Assembly: GCF_004912275.1 (NCBI RefSeq)
Contig: NZ_STGY01000065.1
Location: 1-51,583 of the forward strand
Direction of reading: 5' to 3'
DNA length: 51,583 nt
Source: Glycomyces buryatensis
Lineage (GTDB): Bacteria > Actinomycetota > Actinomycetes > Mycobacteriales > Micromonosporaceae
Part shown: positions 1 through 7,070 of the stretch, piece after piece
Position numbering within the stretch: position 1 is the first letter of the stretch
Layout: every line of letters starts with the position of its first letter
Translations under genes and position numbers: made by a program
The notes under the pieces: model-generated
Told to the model about the DNA's origin: nothing
Databases searched by the model: none
The model's input: only the letters and a program-made list of their open reading frames with translations

Positions 1-41
1 CGACGAACCAGGGGCCGTCCTCGTCGTCGCCGTTGACGACC
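1..41. repeat. Terminal 41-bp direct repeat, left copy
   Basis: The first 41 bases are identical to the last 41 bases of the window. The antirepressor reading frame continues across the join when the two copies are merged, so this is the overlap of a circular or circularly permuted molecule. A length of 41 also fits an assembler k-mer overlap. A true short terminal repeat is less likely because it would cut a gene. Confidence 0.95.
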
Positions 42-127
42 CTGATGTGCCCGCCGGTCGGCGGGAACGTGAAGTCGTCGACCGTGCTCGCCTGGGGGTG
101 GACGATTTCGAGATGGGAAACAACCAC
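1..127 (-). CDS. BRO-N antirepressor, N-terminal part across the circular join
   Basis: Read on the minus strand from a GTG at 127, this encodes MVVSHLEIVH and then runs through the 41-bp overlap into the frame that continues at 51534. An AAGGAG-like site lies about ten bases upstream of the GTG. It supplies 45 residues that the right end of the window lacks, including the start of the BRO-N domain (a PWFVAAD stretch directly before MAAALGYS). The full protein would be 271 residues. See the entry at 50854-51583 for function. Confidence 0.85.
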   Translation of the reverse strand, partial: MVVSHLEIVHPQASTVDDFTFPPTGGHIRVVNGDDEDGPWFV

Positions 128-287
128 TATGAACTCACTCCTTGTGTGTGATCCACCGCGTTAAGTGATGTCAGCAGGAGCGGTGTGCCGGACCGCTGTG
201 AACGGGTGCAGAGTCGATAAGGGACTCTGGCGAGTGGTAGGTAGGAGAGTGCTCCGCGCGGGGCCCGGACCGGGACCCACGGGGGTC
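128..287. other. Gap between exonuclease and antirepressor genes
   Basis: These 160 bases hold the ribosome-binding site of the antirepressor at their left edge and a GC-rich stretch at about 260-290 (GGGCCCGGACCGGGACCC) that can fold back on itself. No coding frame is convincing. It may hold an internal promoter or a weak terminator within the leftward replication operon. Confidence 0.4.
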
Positions 288-1139
288 TTAGATCGCGCGG
301 AACGGGCAGTGCGCGTTGACCGAGCAGGACCGGCAGGTCGTACCCGACGGGTTCGGCGGGAAGTTGCCGGCCTTGATGTTCGCGTCGAGCTTGGCGAACT
401 GGTTCCCCAGGTAGTCAGGGGTGCACTGTTCCCCGCTCCGCCCGGCGAGGTGGCGGATGCGTCCCGGCTTGCCCTTCTTGCCGACCCAGTAGTCCCCGAG
501 GTCGATCGCGGTGCCGTACACCTCGTTGGTCACGACGGCGTACACGCAGAGCTGATGCGAGCCCGCGGGCGGGTTCGAGATCTTGTTGTCGCGCACGATG
601 ATGCCGTGCTTGGGGTGCGAGAGAATCATGTCGACGATCGCGACAACGCGGACGCCGCCGAGGTCGACCTCAAGACGGTGCTCGATCGCGGGTTCGCCTT
701 CGGGCGTGGTCCACGGCTGCTGATCGGGGTTGAGCCCGTAGTAGTCGATGTAGTAACCGACCTGGGCGAGGCCGAGGGCGAGCCGACGCGGGATGTCGTC
801 CTCGGCTTTGATGCCACCGGACCAGGCCCAGTAGTCGAGGTTCGGGACGCGCTCCAGCTCGGCGTTAATCTCTGCCTTGTAGACCTCGGTGAACTTCTCC
901 TCGACCGCCGTGCGGCTGGCGGTGCGCCCTGAGCGCTCCCAGAATTCAGCCGCGGCATGGAGGGCGGTGCCGTGGGGCCGCCAGGCGTCGGGGCGCTCCT
1001 CGATGTCATCGCGCATCCGGGTCAGGTAGTAGGCGTACGGGCAGCGCTCGTAGGCAGACAACTGACTGTAGGAGCGGTGCTCTCCGGTCGTCCTCGTTGG
1101 GGCAGTGAGGGTCTTGGGCGGGGGATCGATCATCGTCAT
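288..1139 (-). CDS. Cas4/RecB-like PD-(D/E)XK exonuclease with Fe-S cysteines
   Basis: This 283-residue protein has the layout of Cas4/AddB-type nucleases. An N-terminal S-x-L-x-x-Y-x-x-CP motif carries C33, and three clustered C-terminal cysteines (C269, C272, C278) complete a probable 4Fe-4S site. Between them are H61 in a GTALH motif, E153, D170 and a D184-N-K186 nuclease motif, followed by HQL. Such enzymes resect DNA ends in recombination. In Cas operons Cas4 trims spacers, but phage copies usually sit with replication genes, as here: it is the first gene of the leftward operon that continues through the antirepressor, helicase and primase. A GGAG lies seven bases upstream of the ATG. 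A start four residues inside, at 1133, is also possible. Confidence 0.85.
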   Translation of the reverse strand: MTMIDPPPKTLTAPTRTTGEHRSYSQLSAYERCPYAYYLTRMRDDIEERPDAWRPHGTALHAAAEFWERSGRTASRTAVEEKFTEVYKAEINAELERVPNLDYWAWSGGIKAEDDIPRRLALGLAQVGYYIDYYGLNPDQQPWTTPEGEPAIEHRLEVDLGGVRVVAIVDMILSHPKHGIIVRDNKISNPPAGSHQLCVYAVVTNEVYGTAIDLGDYWVGKKGKPGRIRHLAGRSGEQCTPDYLGNQFAKLDANIKAGNFPPNPSGTTCRSCSVNAHCPFRAI

Positions 1140-1721
1140 GGTGCGTACTCCAGTGAGGACACGTCAGTCGAATCGCTGCGGCTGCGCACCGTGGCAGTAA
1201 TCCCCGCAAGCAGTCGTCGCCAGATGGGTAGCTAGGCGACTCCGACAAGTGAACAGCTATTTGAGCACGAGCGTCCACCGCTCGCATCGCCGTTACGGTC
1301 GCACGGGCATGGTTACCGTGAACATGACTCGGATATGCAACCTTGTAAACGTGTAGGTGAGGCGGGCGCTACCAGCGGGGCTAATGAGCAATTTGGACAG
1401 TCTCGGAAGCATGTGAACGTCTTTCGTGATGATGATCACACATCACGCCTCGTTGAGAACATGACTACCAAGAGCCACACAAGACTCGTTATGTCACAGT
1501 CGCATGACCCTCACTCGGCGTGGGCATTTTGCGCACAATGCTGCGTACTCATACCTTCCCACCTGGAAACTCAAAACGTGCGTTTTGAGTTTCGATGGCA
1601 GGCAACCGCTGTCGTCGTCATCACTGGAACCCACCATGCAATCACAGAGTGTCGTACACTTCTGTCGGGTAGCTGACAGTTTGAAGACCGACTATGCCGT
1701 TACCGACCCAAGGACAACCGC
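1140..1721. promoter_or_regulatory. Divergent intergenic region with probable promoters
   Basis: About 580 bases separate the leftward exonuclease gene from the rightward gene at 1722. Base composition is lower in GC than in the genes, and no frame looks coding. It holds a 28-bp perfect palindrome (separate entry), an inverted repeat CGTGATG/CATCACG near 1424-1446, and CTGTC/GACAG near 1661-1680 just before the rightward gene. Both flanking genes are first in their units, so promoters for both directions are expected here. I could not pick a convincing -35/-10 pair. Confidence 0.5.
1566..1593. promoter_or_regulatory. 28-bp perfect palindrome, likely operator
   Basis: Two 13-base arms, GAAACTCAAAACG and CGTTTTGAGTTTC, flank the dinucleotide TG. 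The two-base centre argues against an RNA hairpin and for a site bound by a dimeric DNA-binding protein. It lies between the divergent units starting at 1139 and 1722. The regulator is unknown; no second copy was noticed. Confidence 0.5.
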
Positions 1722-2228
1722 ATGACGATCCCCTACACCCTCCCTGTCGATGACGAACTCGTTCACGCGATCGACAAGCACGCGAGCAAGATCGACGTTC
1801 GGAACACCCTCCGCGCCGATCAGAACCGGGCCGCGCTCGCAGCGGCCGTTGACCTCTGCGCCCGGCACAGCCAGCAACCAAGCGGCGAAGACGCCGAGAT
1901 CGCGGTTGAGTTCCGCGGCACCGCCGCCACGGCCCGCTCATGGCTGTGTGAGTACGCCGCGCGCGCCACCGGGGCTCGACTGCTCAAACTGGAGGCGGAC
2001 CCGCTCCTCGCCCCGGTCCACGCCTCCGTCCCGGTCATGATCACCGGGCCCCGGCGAGCCGTTCACGCCTGCCACGTCCTCGCGGATTTGCTCGACAGGA
2101 TCGCCTGGCAGGCCATTGCGACCACCCCGACCAGTAGGGAAGCGCTCTGGGCGGTCAACGAGCTGTATGCGAACCTGCTTCCCTTCGATCCTCCTCCCGT
2201 CCAGCTCGGCATGGACGAAGCGCGGTAG
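1722..2228 (+). CDS. Hypothetical protein, 168 aa
   Basis: I do not recognise this protein. It is 168 residues, soluble, alanine-rich and mostly alpha-helical in character, with two cysteine/histidine spots (LCARH and HACHVL) that do not form a clear metal motif. AAGGACAACCGC precedes the ATG and gives a good ribosome-binding site. It stands alone, rightward, downstream of the palindrome-bearing region and facing the leftward DUF397-like gene. Its position between the replication operon promoter and the integrase suggests a regulatory or lysogeny role; that is inference only. Confidence 0.7.
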   Translation: MTIPYTLPVDDELVHAIDKHASKIDVRNTLRADQNRAALAAAVDLCARHSQQPSGEDAEIAVEFRGTAATARSWLCEYAARATGARLLKLEADPLLAPVHASVPVMITGPRRAVHACHVLADLLDRIAWQAIATTPTSREALWAVNELYANLLPFDPPPVQLGMDEAR

Positions 2229-2278
2229 GAACGAAGAAGCCCCAGCCGAAGCCGGGGATCATCAGGACAGCCAGCGCG

Positions 2279-2533
2279 TCACTCCTCCTCGGTCTCCCAG
2301 GTCGGCAGATCGAACTCGCCGTCCCGGACGCCTTCCACGAACGCCTTCCACTCGTCCGGCGTGTAGATCAGGATGTCGCCCTCGGGGTCCGCCGCCATCC
2401 GAAGCGCCACAAGCCCATTAGAGGCGTAGCCGACCTCCAGGGCTGCCGGAGTGCCGTCCTCGTGCGTCGTGCGCTCCCAGCGCGCCGTGGCAGTGTCGAA
2501 CTCGCCCTTGAGTGGGTGCTCTCGCTTTGTCAT
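2279..2533 (-). CDS. DUF397-like small protein
   Basis: The protein is 84 residues from the ATG at 2533. Its pattern matches DUF397: a W in the first third (ARWERT), a central strand pair (ALEVGY, LVALRMAADPEG), an I-Y-T-x-x-EW-x-A-F motif at about 56-66 and a G-V-x-D-G-E-F ending. DUF397 proteins are small actinobacterial partners of XRE-DUF5753 regulators. This copy has no adjacent XRE gene; the phage's XRE-DUF5753/DUF397 pair is 33 kb away. A longer upstream frame to 2668 exists, but the family length supports the shorter start. Confidence 0.72.
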   Translation of the reverse strand: MTKREHPLKGEFDTATARWERTTHEDGTPAALEVGYASNGLVALRMAADPEGDILIYTPDEWKAFVEGVRDGEFDLPTWETEEE

Positions 2534-2568
2534 GGACACGAGCCTAGGCCGGGCAGTTCGCGCGGACC

Positions 2569-2769
2569 TCAAGATGCGTTGTTCCCCCTGCGGACCCGCC
2601 AGGGCACGAGTATGAGCACCGACGCCACCAGTCCACCGCAGACAGCCACCATCACCGCTACCGCCCACGCGGTGGGCATGAGCTGGTTGAGAACGGCCCA
2701 GGCGGCGAACAGGCCGAGTACGTTCACGCAGAGAGTCAGGGCGGACCAGAAGGTCTCGAATCGCTTCAT
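2569..2769 (-). CDS. Small membrane protein, two TM helices
   Basis: This 66-residue protein has a short basic start (MKRF) and two hydrophobic stretches at about residues 8-28 and 34-55, then a basic tail (WRVRRG). Both ends are likely cytoplasmic. It is read leftward just upstream of the DUF397-like gene, with 35 bases between them, and probably shares its transcript. Function is not recognisable. Phage proteins of this kind near the integrase are sometimes superinfection-exclusion factors, but nothing here proves it. Confidence 0.6.
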   Translation of the reverse strand: MKRFETFWSALTLCVNVLGLFAAWAVLNQLMPTAWAVAVMVAVCGGLVASVLILVPWRVRRGNNAS

Positions 2770-2987
2770 ACGCCGAAGCTAGGCCCGGCCGGGGTCGCCG
2801 AGGGTGAGGCTCGCCGTCATGATGACAGGGTCAGGTCCATTTCCCAAGGCCCGCAAGGTGTCGCTAGCCTGGGGATTGTGGGGCCGCGGGCTCTTCTGCT
2901 ACAGTTGCATTCTTCATTGTGTCGCTTGTCGTTCTTGATCCACATCCAAGTAGGCAAGTGACACATCCTGACGTTAGGATGGATGTA
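2770..2987. other. Integrase upstream region, candidate attP
   Basis: Serine-integrase phages often carry attP next to the start of int. This stretch has no other gene and holds an imperfect inverted repeat near 2964-2980 (ATCCT-GACGTT-AGGAT) plus outer ACATCC/GGATGT half-sites at about 2943 and 2981. The AGGATG at 2976-2981 also acts as the probable ribosome-binding site. I cannot fix the attP core without a bacterial attachment site for comparison. Confidence 0.35.
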
Positions 2988-4778
2988 ATGCCTCGTAAAA
3001 CTACCCAGGCATCTCCGGTGAGCACTCGTCTCGCCGATCACGCCGCACTCATTGGCGGCTTCGATTCCCTCGAAATCCTCTCCGACCTGGGCGGATTGAG
3101 TGTCGAGGAAACTCAGGACATCACCGCCATCTACGCCCGTCGCTCTCCGACCCGCAAGGACCGCGACGAGGTCTCGATCGACAACCAACTCACGAACGGC
3201 CTCGAATGGTGCGTCCAGCACGGCCGGACTCGGGTTGTGCTCTACATCGACCAGGACCGGTCCGCCTCGAACCCCGCCAAGCCACGCGAGGCGTTCAAGC
3301 GTCTCATGGCCGACATCGAAGAAGGAAAGCTCAAGGAGGTCGTCTGTCGCTCTGACGAGCGCTTCCTGCGCTCCCCGATCGAGCGGGAGCTGTCCATCAA
3401 CCTCCTTGTGGGCGCTGAAATGCCTGTCTGCTACACGCACGACGCATACAACGACCTGACCACCTCGGGCGGTCGGATGCAGGCGCGCATCAAGGCCGCG
3501 GTCAACCGCCAAGAGGTCGAGCGGCTCGCCGAGCGGCGCAACCTTTCCGAGCTGGAGCGGGTCAAGCGCGGCATGGCCGCCACGACCCCGGCCCCGTTCG
3601 GCCTCGCGCACACCAAAGACCGCTCCACCTACGTCCACGTCACCGAAGAGGCGAAGGTCATCAACGAGGCCGTGGACTACCTGATCGACATCGAAGGCTC
3701 GACGCTCGCCGAAGTCGCCCGCCGCTGGAACGGTGCTGGGATCACCAACCGCCAGGGCCGCCCGTGGCGCTGGCGCGCGGTCAAGGACGCGCTCCTGAAC
3801 CCGGCGATGGTCGGCCGAAGGGCCTACCAGCGCCACACCTACCTCTACGACACCAAGACGAAGCCGGTCGAGTCGTGGAAGGCCGAGACCACGCCGGGGA
3901 ACTGGGAACCGGTGATCGACCCCGGCCGGTACGAGACGCTCAAGTTGATGCTGACGGCGACGCGGCAGGCGGTTGGCAACGCCGCCCGTCACCTCGGAGC
4001 GGGTGTTTACGAGTGCGGTGTGGGTGCGGAGCACAAGCCGCTGCGTTCGCGCGTGGGCACGCAGAAGGGCGAGAAGATCCGCTACTACGGGTGCCACGGC
4101 GACAGGTGCGAAAAGGTTCACACGCACGTCAAAGCCGATGTGGTGGACGAGTACGTTGTCGCACAATTGAAGGTGTACCTGCGGGACCCCGCCCAGTTCG
4201 ACGCGTTCAACGCCGCGAACGCGGACCAGACCGCGAAGGCCGTAGCCGAACCAGCCCATGCCGCCGCCGCCCGCCAGCGCGGCGTCCTCGAAGCACGCCG
4301 GGCTGAACTGGCCGAAGCCTACGCTGTAGGCAAGATCAGCCTGTCCATCCTGGTCGATGCCGAAGAGCGCATCACCAAGGAACTGGCCGACATCGCCACC
4401 ACCGACCTCCCCGTCTCCAGCATCGAACGAGAAGAGATCCCCTGGACCGTGATCGAAGAACAATGGGATGACCTGGAGATCAGCGCTAAAAAGAAGGCCC
4501 TCAAGCGCGTCTTCCCCACCATCCGCGTGTTCCCAGCCCTCGCGCAGTCGCAGGGACGCGGGAAGTTCTACACGCCCCCGGTCGAGCACTGGGTGCACCT
4601 CTACGACCACATGGGCCGCCTGCTCCCCATCCTGGACGGCGACGAGGACTTGAACGAGACGCGCCTGGCACAGATCACGCACGCCGCCAAATGCGGTGTG
4701 GAGATCCCCGGCGCTGCCGCGATGCTCGCGGGCCTCCAGGCCGACACAGACACTCCTGAGGCGCTGGCCGTGGCATGA
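2988..4778 (+). CDS. int: Large serine recombinase (phage integrase)
   Basis: From the ATG at 2988 the protein is 596 residues, normal for large serine integrases. The N-terminal resolvase domain has YARRSPT with the nucleophile S53, and CRSDERFLRSP corresponds to the conserved DR-x-x-R region. A recombinase domain follows (NAAGITN-like NGAGITNRQGRPW, LLNPAMVGRRAY). The zinc-ribbon region shows YECGVG and YGCHGDRC, with one usual cysteine of the first pair absent. A coiled-coil-like stretch (about 410-470) and a C-terminal tail follow. It catalyses site-specific integration and, with a directionality factor not identified here, excision. The open frame extends to 2919, but AGGATG seven bases before 2988 favours the shorter form. 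It faces the late operon across a strong terminator. Confidence 0.95.
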   Translation: MPRKTTQASPVSTRLADHAALIGGFDSLEILSDLGGLSVEETQDITAIYARRSPTRKDRDEVSIDNQLTNGLEWCVQHGRTRVVLYIDQDRSASNPAKPREAFKRLMADIEEGKLKEVVCRSDERFLRSPIERELSINLLVGAEMPVCYTHDAYNDLTTSGGRMQARIKAAVNRQEVERLAERRNLSELERVKRGMAATTPAPFGLAHTKDRSTYVHVTEEAKVINEAVDYLIDIEGSTLAEVARRWNGAGITNRQGRPWRWRAVKDALLNPAMVGRRAYQRHTYLYDTKTKPVESWKAETTPGNWEPVIDPGRYETLKLMLTATRQAVGNAARHLGAGVYECGVGAEHKPLRSRVGTQKGEKIRYYGCHGDRCEKVHTHVKADVVDEYVVAQLKVYLRDPAQFDAFNAANADQTAKAVAEPAHAAAARQRGVLEARRAELAEAYAVGKISLSILVDAEERITKELADIATTDLPVSSIEREEIPWTVIEEQWDDLEISAKKKALKRVFPTIRVFPALAQSQGRGKFYTPPVEHWVHLYDHMGRLLPILDGDEDLNETRLAQITHAAKCGVEIPGAAAMLAGLQADTDTPEALAVA

Positions 4779-4814
4779 TGACTGTTCCGCTCGCCCTTGG
4801 GGTTTGAGCACACG

Positions 4815-4854
4815 AAAGCCCCCGCCGCATTTGGGGATCTGCGGCGGGGGCTTT
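4815..4854. terminator. Bidirectional terminator between int and holin
   Basis: Perfect 15-base arms (AAAGCCCCCGCCGCA and its complement, 4815-4829 and 4840-4854) enclose a ten-base loop, with A and T flanks on both sides. It ends the rightward integrase transcript and the leftward late operon. Confidence 0.93.
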
Positions 4855-4867
4855 GTGGTGCCCGGGG

Positions 4868-5104
4868 TCAGGCAGTGGCGGGCTCAGTGACCACGCTGGC
4901 GGTGCCGGTCGGGCCGACACCGGAGGTCGCCACGGAGGTGAGGACCGAGGCGAGGGTGGCGAGGCCGACGATGGAGGCGGTTGCGGCCCAGTCGATATCG
5001 GTCAGGCCCAGGCCCGCGGTGGCGGTGACGAGGGCGAGGCCGGTCTGGGCGGCGGTGCGGACGGCGCGCTCGGCGGCGTCGCGCCAGAACTCGGGGGTAA
5101 ACAA
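4868..5104 (-). CDS. Holin, r1t/Gp53-like
   Basis: The 78-residue protein starts FTPEFWRDAAERAVRT, followed by two hydrophobic helices (about 18-38 and 42-62) and a short tail with a GVGPTGT turn. That matches the r1t-type holin family common in actinophages, in which an amphipathic start with FW...AERA precedes two membrane helices. It would open the inner membrane so the endolysin can reach the wall. The start is TTG, supported by AAGGAGG ten bases upstream. It is the last gene of the late operon, far from the endolysin at 22 kb, and a second membrane protein (21212-21472) lies next to the endolysin. Confidence 0.8.
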   Translation of the reverse strand: MFTPEFWRDAAERAVRTAAQTGLALVTATAGLGLTDIDWAATASIVGLATLASVLTSVATSGVGPTGTASVVTEPATA

Positions 5105-5144
5105 GGGGTGTGTCCTCCTTGGAGGGTTGAGGGCTACTTGGGGG

Positions 5145-5681
5145 TTAGAGGCGCTGGAGCAGCCGCCCGGAGAGGCAGGTGGCGCGGGAGGTGCCGTAGG
5201 CGGTCATGCCCGTGGTCGAGGACTGCCAGAAGCAGCGGATCGCGGTTGTTCCGGCGGTCATGGCGACGTACGCCGAGCAGGCGAGGAACGTGGTCATGCC
5301 GCCGCCGACACGGACCATCTGGTCTCCGGCGACGCGGGTGCCTTGCGACGAGGCGTCGCCGACGTAGAGGGTGGCGGATGCTGGGTTCGAGGAGGCGGGG
5401 CTGTGCGACAGGGAGAGCTGGTACTTCCATTCCCAGATGCCCGTGTAGGGGACGGTGATGTAGGTGGCGGGCAGAGTGACGGAGAAGTTGGACAGGCTGG
5501 TGAGGAGGTTGTTCCAGGTCACGAACCCGGAGGTGTTGAGGACCGTGTTGGAGCCGAGGTAGAGGTGGATCATCGGCGCGTCGGTGACCCAGTCGGCGTG
5601 GTTGGAGAGGGTGTTCATCTTGGCAGCGCTCACGCGCTCGCCCGCGCTGAATGTGGGCTTGGTGGGGATGGCGGAGACCAT
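5145..5681 (-). CDS. Minor tail protein
   Basis: This 178-residue protein begins SAIPTKPTFSAGERVSAAKMNTLSNHADW, the typical opening of actinophage minor tail proteins, in which a short segment packs on the tail tip ahead of a beta-rich C-terminal domain. The rest is rich in S, T, G and aromatic residues and is predicted beta. It probably forms part of the receptor-binding tip. It lies between another tail-tip gene and the holin in the late operon. Receptor binding is inferred from position. Confidence 0.65.
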   Translation of the reverse strand: MVSAIPTKPTFSAGERVSAAKMNTLSNHADWVTDAPMIHLYLGSNTVLNTSGFVTWNNLLTSLSNFSVTLPATYITVPYTGIWEWKYQLSLSHSPASSNPASATLYVGDASSQGTRVAGDQMVRVGGGMTTFLACSAYVAMTAGTTAIRCFWQSSTTGMTAYGTSRATCLSGRLLQRL

Positions 5682-5699
5682 GAGGGGTGGGTTCTCCTC

Positions 5700-6242
5700 T
5701 TACTTGGTGAGGATGGTGTTGAGCCCGAGCTGCTCGTCCGCGTGGTCGAGAATCCAGTCCCCGGCCTCGGGTGCGCCGGTAGCGGTGTAGCGGACGGCGG
5801 CAAGGTACATGTTCGCGGCCATGAGGGTGCCGGTTGCGCCGATGACCAGGGAGGCGGTGTCGGTGGCGGCGCGGACCTGGTTGCCGGAGTAGTCGCGGGC
5901 GTGGACGATGCACGGCGGGTACTGGACGATGGTGGGCAGGGTGAGCGTCGCGGCGTACCAGGGCTCGACGCAGACGAAGGAGTAGCGGGCGAGGACAAAG
6001 CCGTAGGCGCTCGCGACGTTGGCTTGAAGGCTGAGGGCCCCGACGCCGGTCCCGTTGGTGTATTCGGCGGCGGTGCGGTGGACGATGATGCCGGGCGTGT
6101 AGGTGTCCCAGCCGGTGACCTCAGCGTCGTGGGCGTCCTCGATCGCGGCGGCCCAGTCTTCGGCGGCGTCGGCGATCTGCTCGAAGTCGGCTACGAAGTC
6201 GCGTTTCCAGGACGCGGGGCGGGGGATGGTCCGGTCACTCAC
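5700..6242 (-). CDS. Minor tail / tail-tip protein
   Basis: The 180-residue protein starts at a GTG (6242) that overlaps the previous stop by eight bases. An N-terminal helix-rich part (FVADFEQIADAAEDWAAAIEDAHDAE) is followed by a beta-rich domain. It has no recognisable enzymatic motif. Position among the tail-tip genes supports a structural role. A longer open frame upstream to 6311 is a shadow of the neighbouring gene. Confidence 0.6.
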   Translation of the reverse strand: MSDRTIPRPASWKRDFVADFEQIADAAEDWAAAIEDAHDAEVTGWDTYTPGIIVHRTAAEYTNGTGVGALSLQANVASAYGFVLARYSFVCVEPWYAATLTLPTIVQYPPCIVHARDYSGNQVRAATDTASLVIGATGTLMAANMYLAAVRYTATGAPEAGDWILDHADEQLGLNTILTK

Positions 6243-6825
6243 CTGACGTCTCCTCGGTGGGGATCTCATCGAGGGCGGTGAGCATCTCGGTTTCGGCGGC
6301 GCTCGTGGCACCGGAGACGGGCTCGAACTCGGCCGAGATCAACAGCGCGTCGCCCGCGGCGAACGGCGCGTTGGGGACGGCGATGCCGTTGATCTGCGTG
6401 TCGAACGTGGTGGGGGCTGCCGAGATCGGGGTGAGGGCCCCTGCGGCGGACTGGTGGAAGGCGGTGGCGATGGTGAACCCGTTCCACGTCAATCCGCCCG
6501 GTGGGCACAGCCGGAGGCGGGCGTACCCGGTCCCGGTCGGGAGGGCCTCGGTGAAAGTCACCTGGGCGCTGATATGGGCGAGGAGGTGATGGGACCGCCA
6601 GCGGCACAGTGAGTCGGTGGCGGTGGTGATGCCGGTCGTGGTGTCGTCGTCCCACAGCAGCAGGGGCGGGATGTCGGTCCAGGGTTCGGCGGGGAGGCCG
6701 AGGGCTTCGACGGCGACGAGCGCGGTTTCCACATCCGCCGCGAGGTTGGTCATGTCGGTGTGCGGTGCGAAGAGGTCGCTTCGGGTGGGGTGGCGGATCT
6801 GGAAGCGCGGCGTGCTCGCGACCAT
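6235..6825 (-). CDS. Minor tail protein
   Basis: From the ATG at 6825 the protein is 196 residues; its start overlaps the previous stop as TGATG. The first 40 residues (FQIRHPTRSDLFAPHTDMTNLAADVETALVAVEAL) look like the helical attachment segment seen in several actinophage tail-tip proteins. The rest (about 60-190) is a beta-rich domain without enzymatic motifs. A start six codons upstream would overlap more. It is probably a tail-tip accessory protein. Confidence 0.6.
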   Translation of the reverse strand: MVASTPRFQIRHPTRSDLFAPHTDMTNLAADVETALVAVEALGLPAEPWTDIPPLLLWDDDTTTGITTATDSLCRWRSHHLLAHISAQVTFTEALPTGTGYARLRLCPPGGLTWNGFTIATAFHQSAAGALTPISAAPTTFDTQINGIAVPNAPFAAGDALLISAEFEPVSGATSAAETEMLTALDEIPTEETSGE

Positions 6826-7070
6826 CAGGCGGCCCACCCGTCTACGACGGCGCGGCGGCCGGTGAACCGGACCAGGGCCACGGTGTTCGATCCGATCGCG
6901 GGAATGTGCGCGGGGACGGTGGCGGTGATGGTCTCGCCTTCGGGGGCGGTCAGGTCGACGTACCCGCCGGAGGGGGAGGCGGCGATCGGGAAGCGGTAGG
7001 TGAACTCCCGCAGGGGCCGCGGCTGGGGCCGTGACCGGCGCGGGAGCGGGGCGGGGCGTCTACGCGCCAT
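6825..7070 (-). CDS. Small tail-tip protein, 81 aa
   Basis: An arginine/proline-rich start (MARRRPAPLPRR) leads into a short beta domain of about 50 residues (YVDLTAPEGETITATVPAHIP). The gene overlaps the upstream Tal-like gene by 11 bases and the downstream gene by the TGATG junction, so it belongs to the tail operon. Family not recognised; a structural role is inferred from position. Confidence 0.6.
   Translation of the reverse strand: MARRRPAPLPRRSRPQPRPLREFTYRFPIAASPSGGYVDLTAPEGETITATVPAHIPAIGSNTVALVRFTGRRAVVDGWAA

Noticed and set aside
1..41. Genuine short direct terminal repeat
   Set aside because: It would cut the antirepressor gene in half, and 41 bases suits an assembly overlap; kept as evidence of circular closure instead.
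1335..1676. Rightward 113-codon frame in the control gap
   Set aside because: No ribosome-binding site, atypical composition, and it covers the 28-bp palindrome; more likely noncoding.
2817..4811. Long leftward open frame (664 codons) opposite the integrase
   Set aside because: It is the antisense shadow of a clear serine integrase in GC-rich DNA and has no motif, start signal or neighbour support.
4797..6281. Rightward open frame of 494 codons after the terminator
   Set aside because: It is glycine/valine-rich shadow sequence antisense to the holin and tail-tip genes; its start lies inside the terminator stem region.
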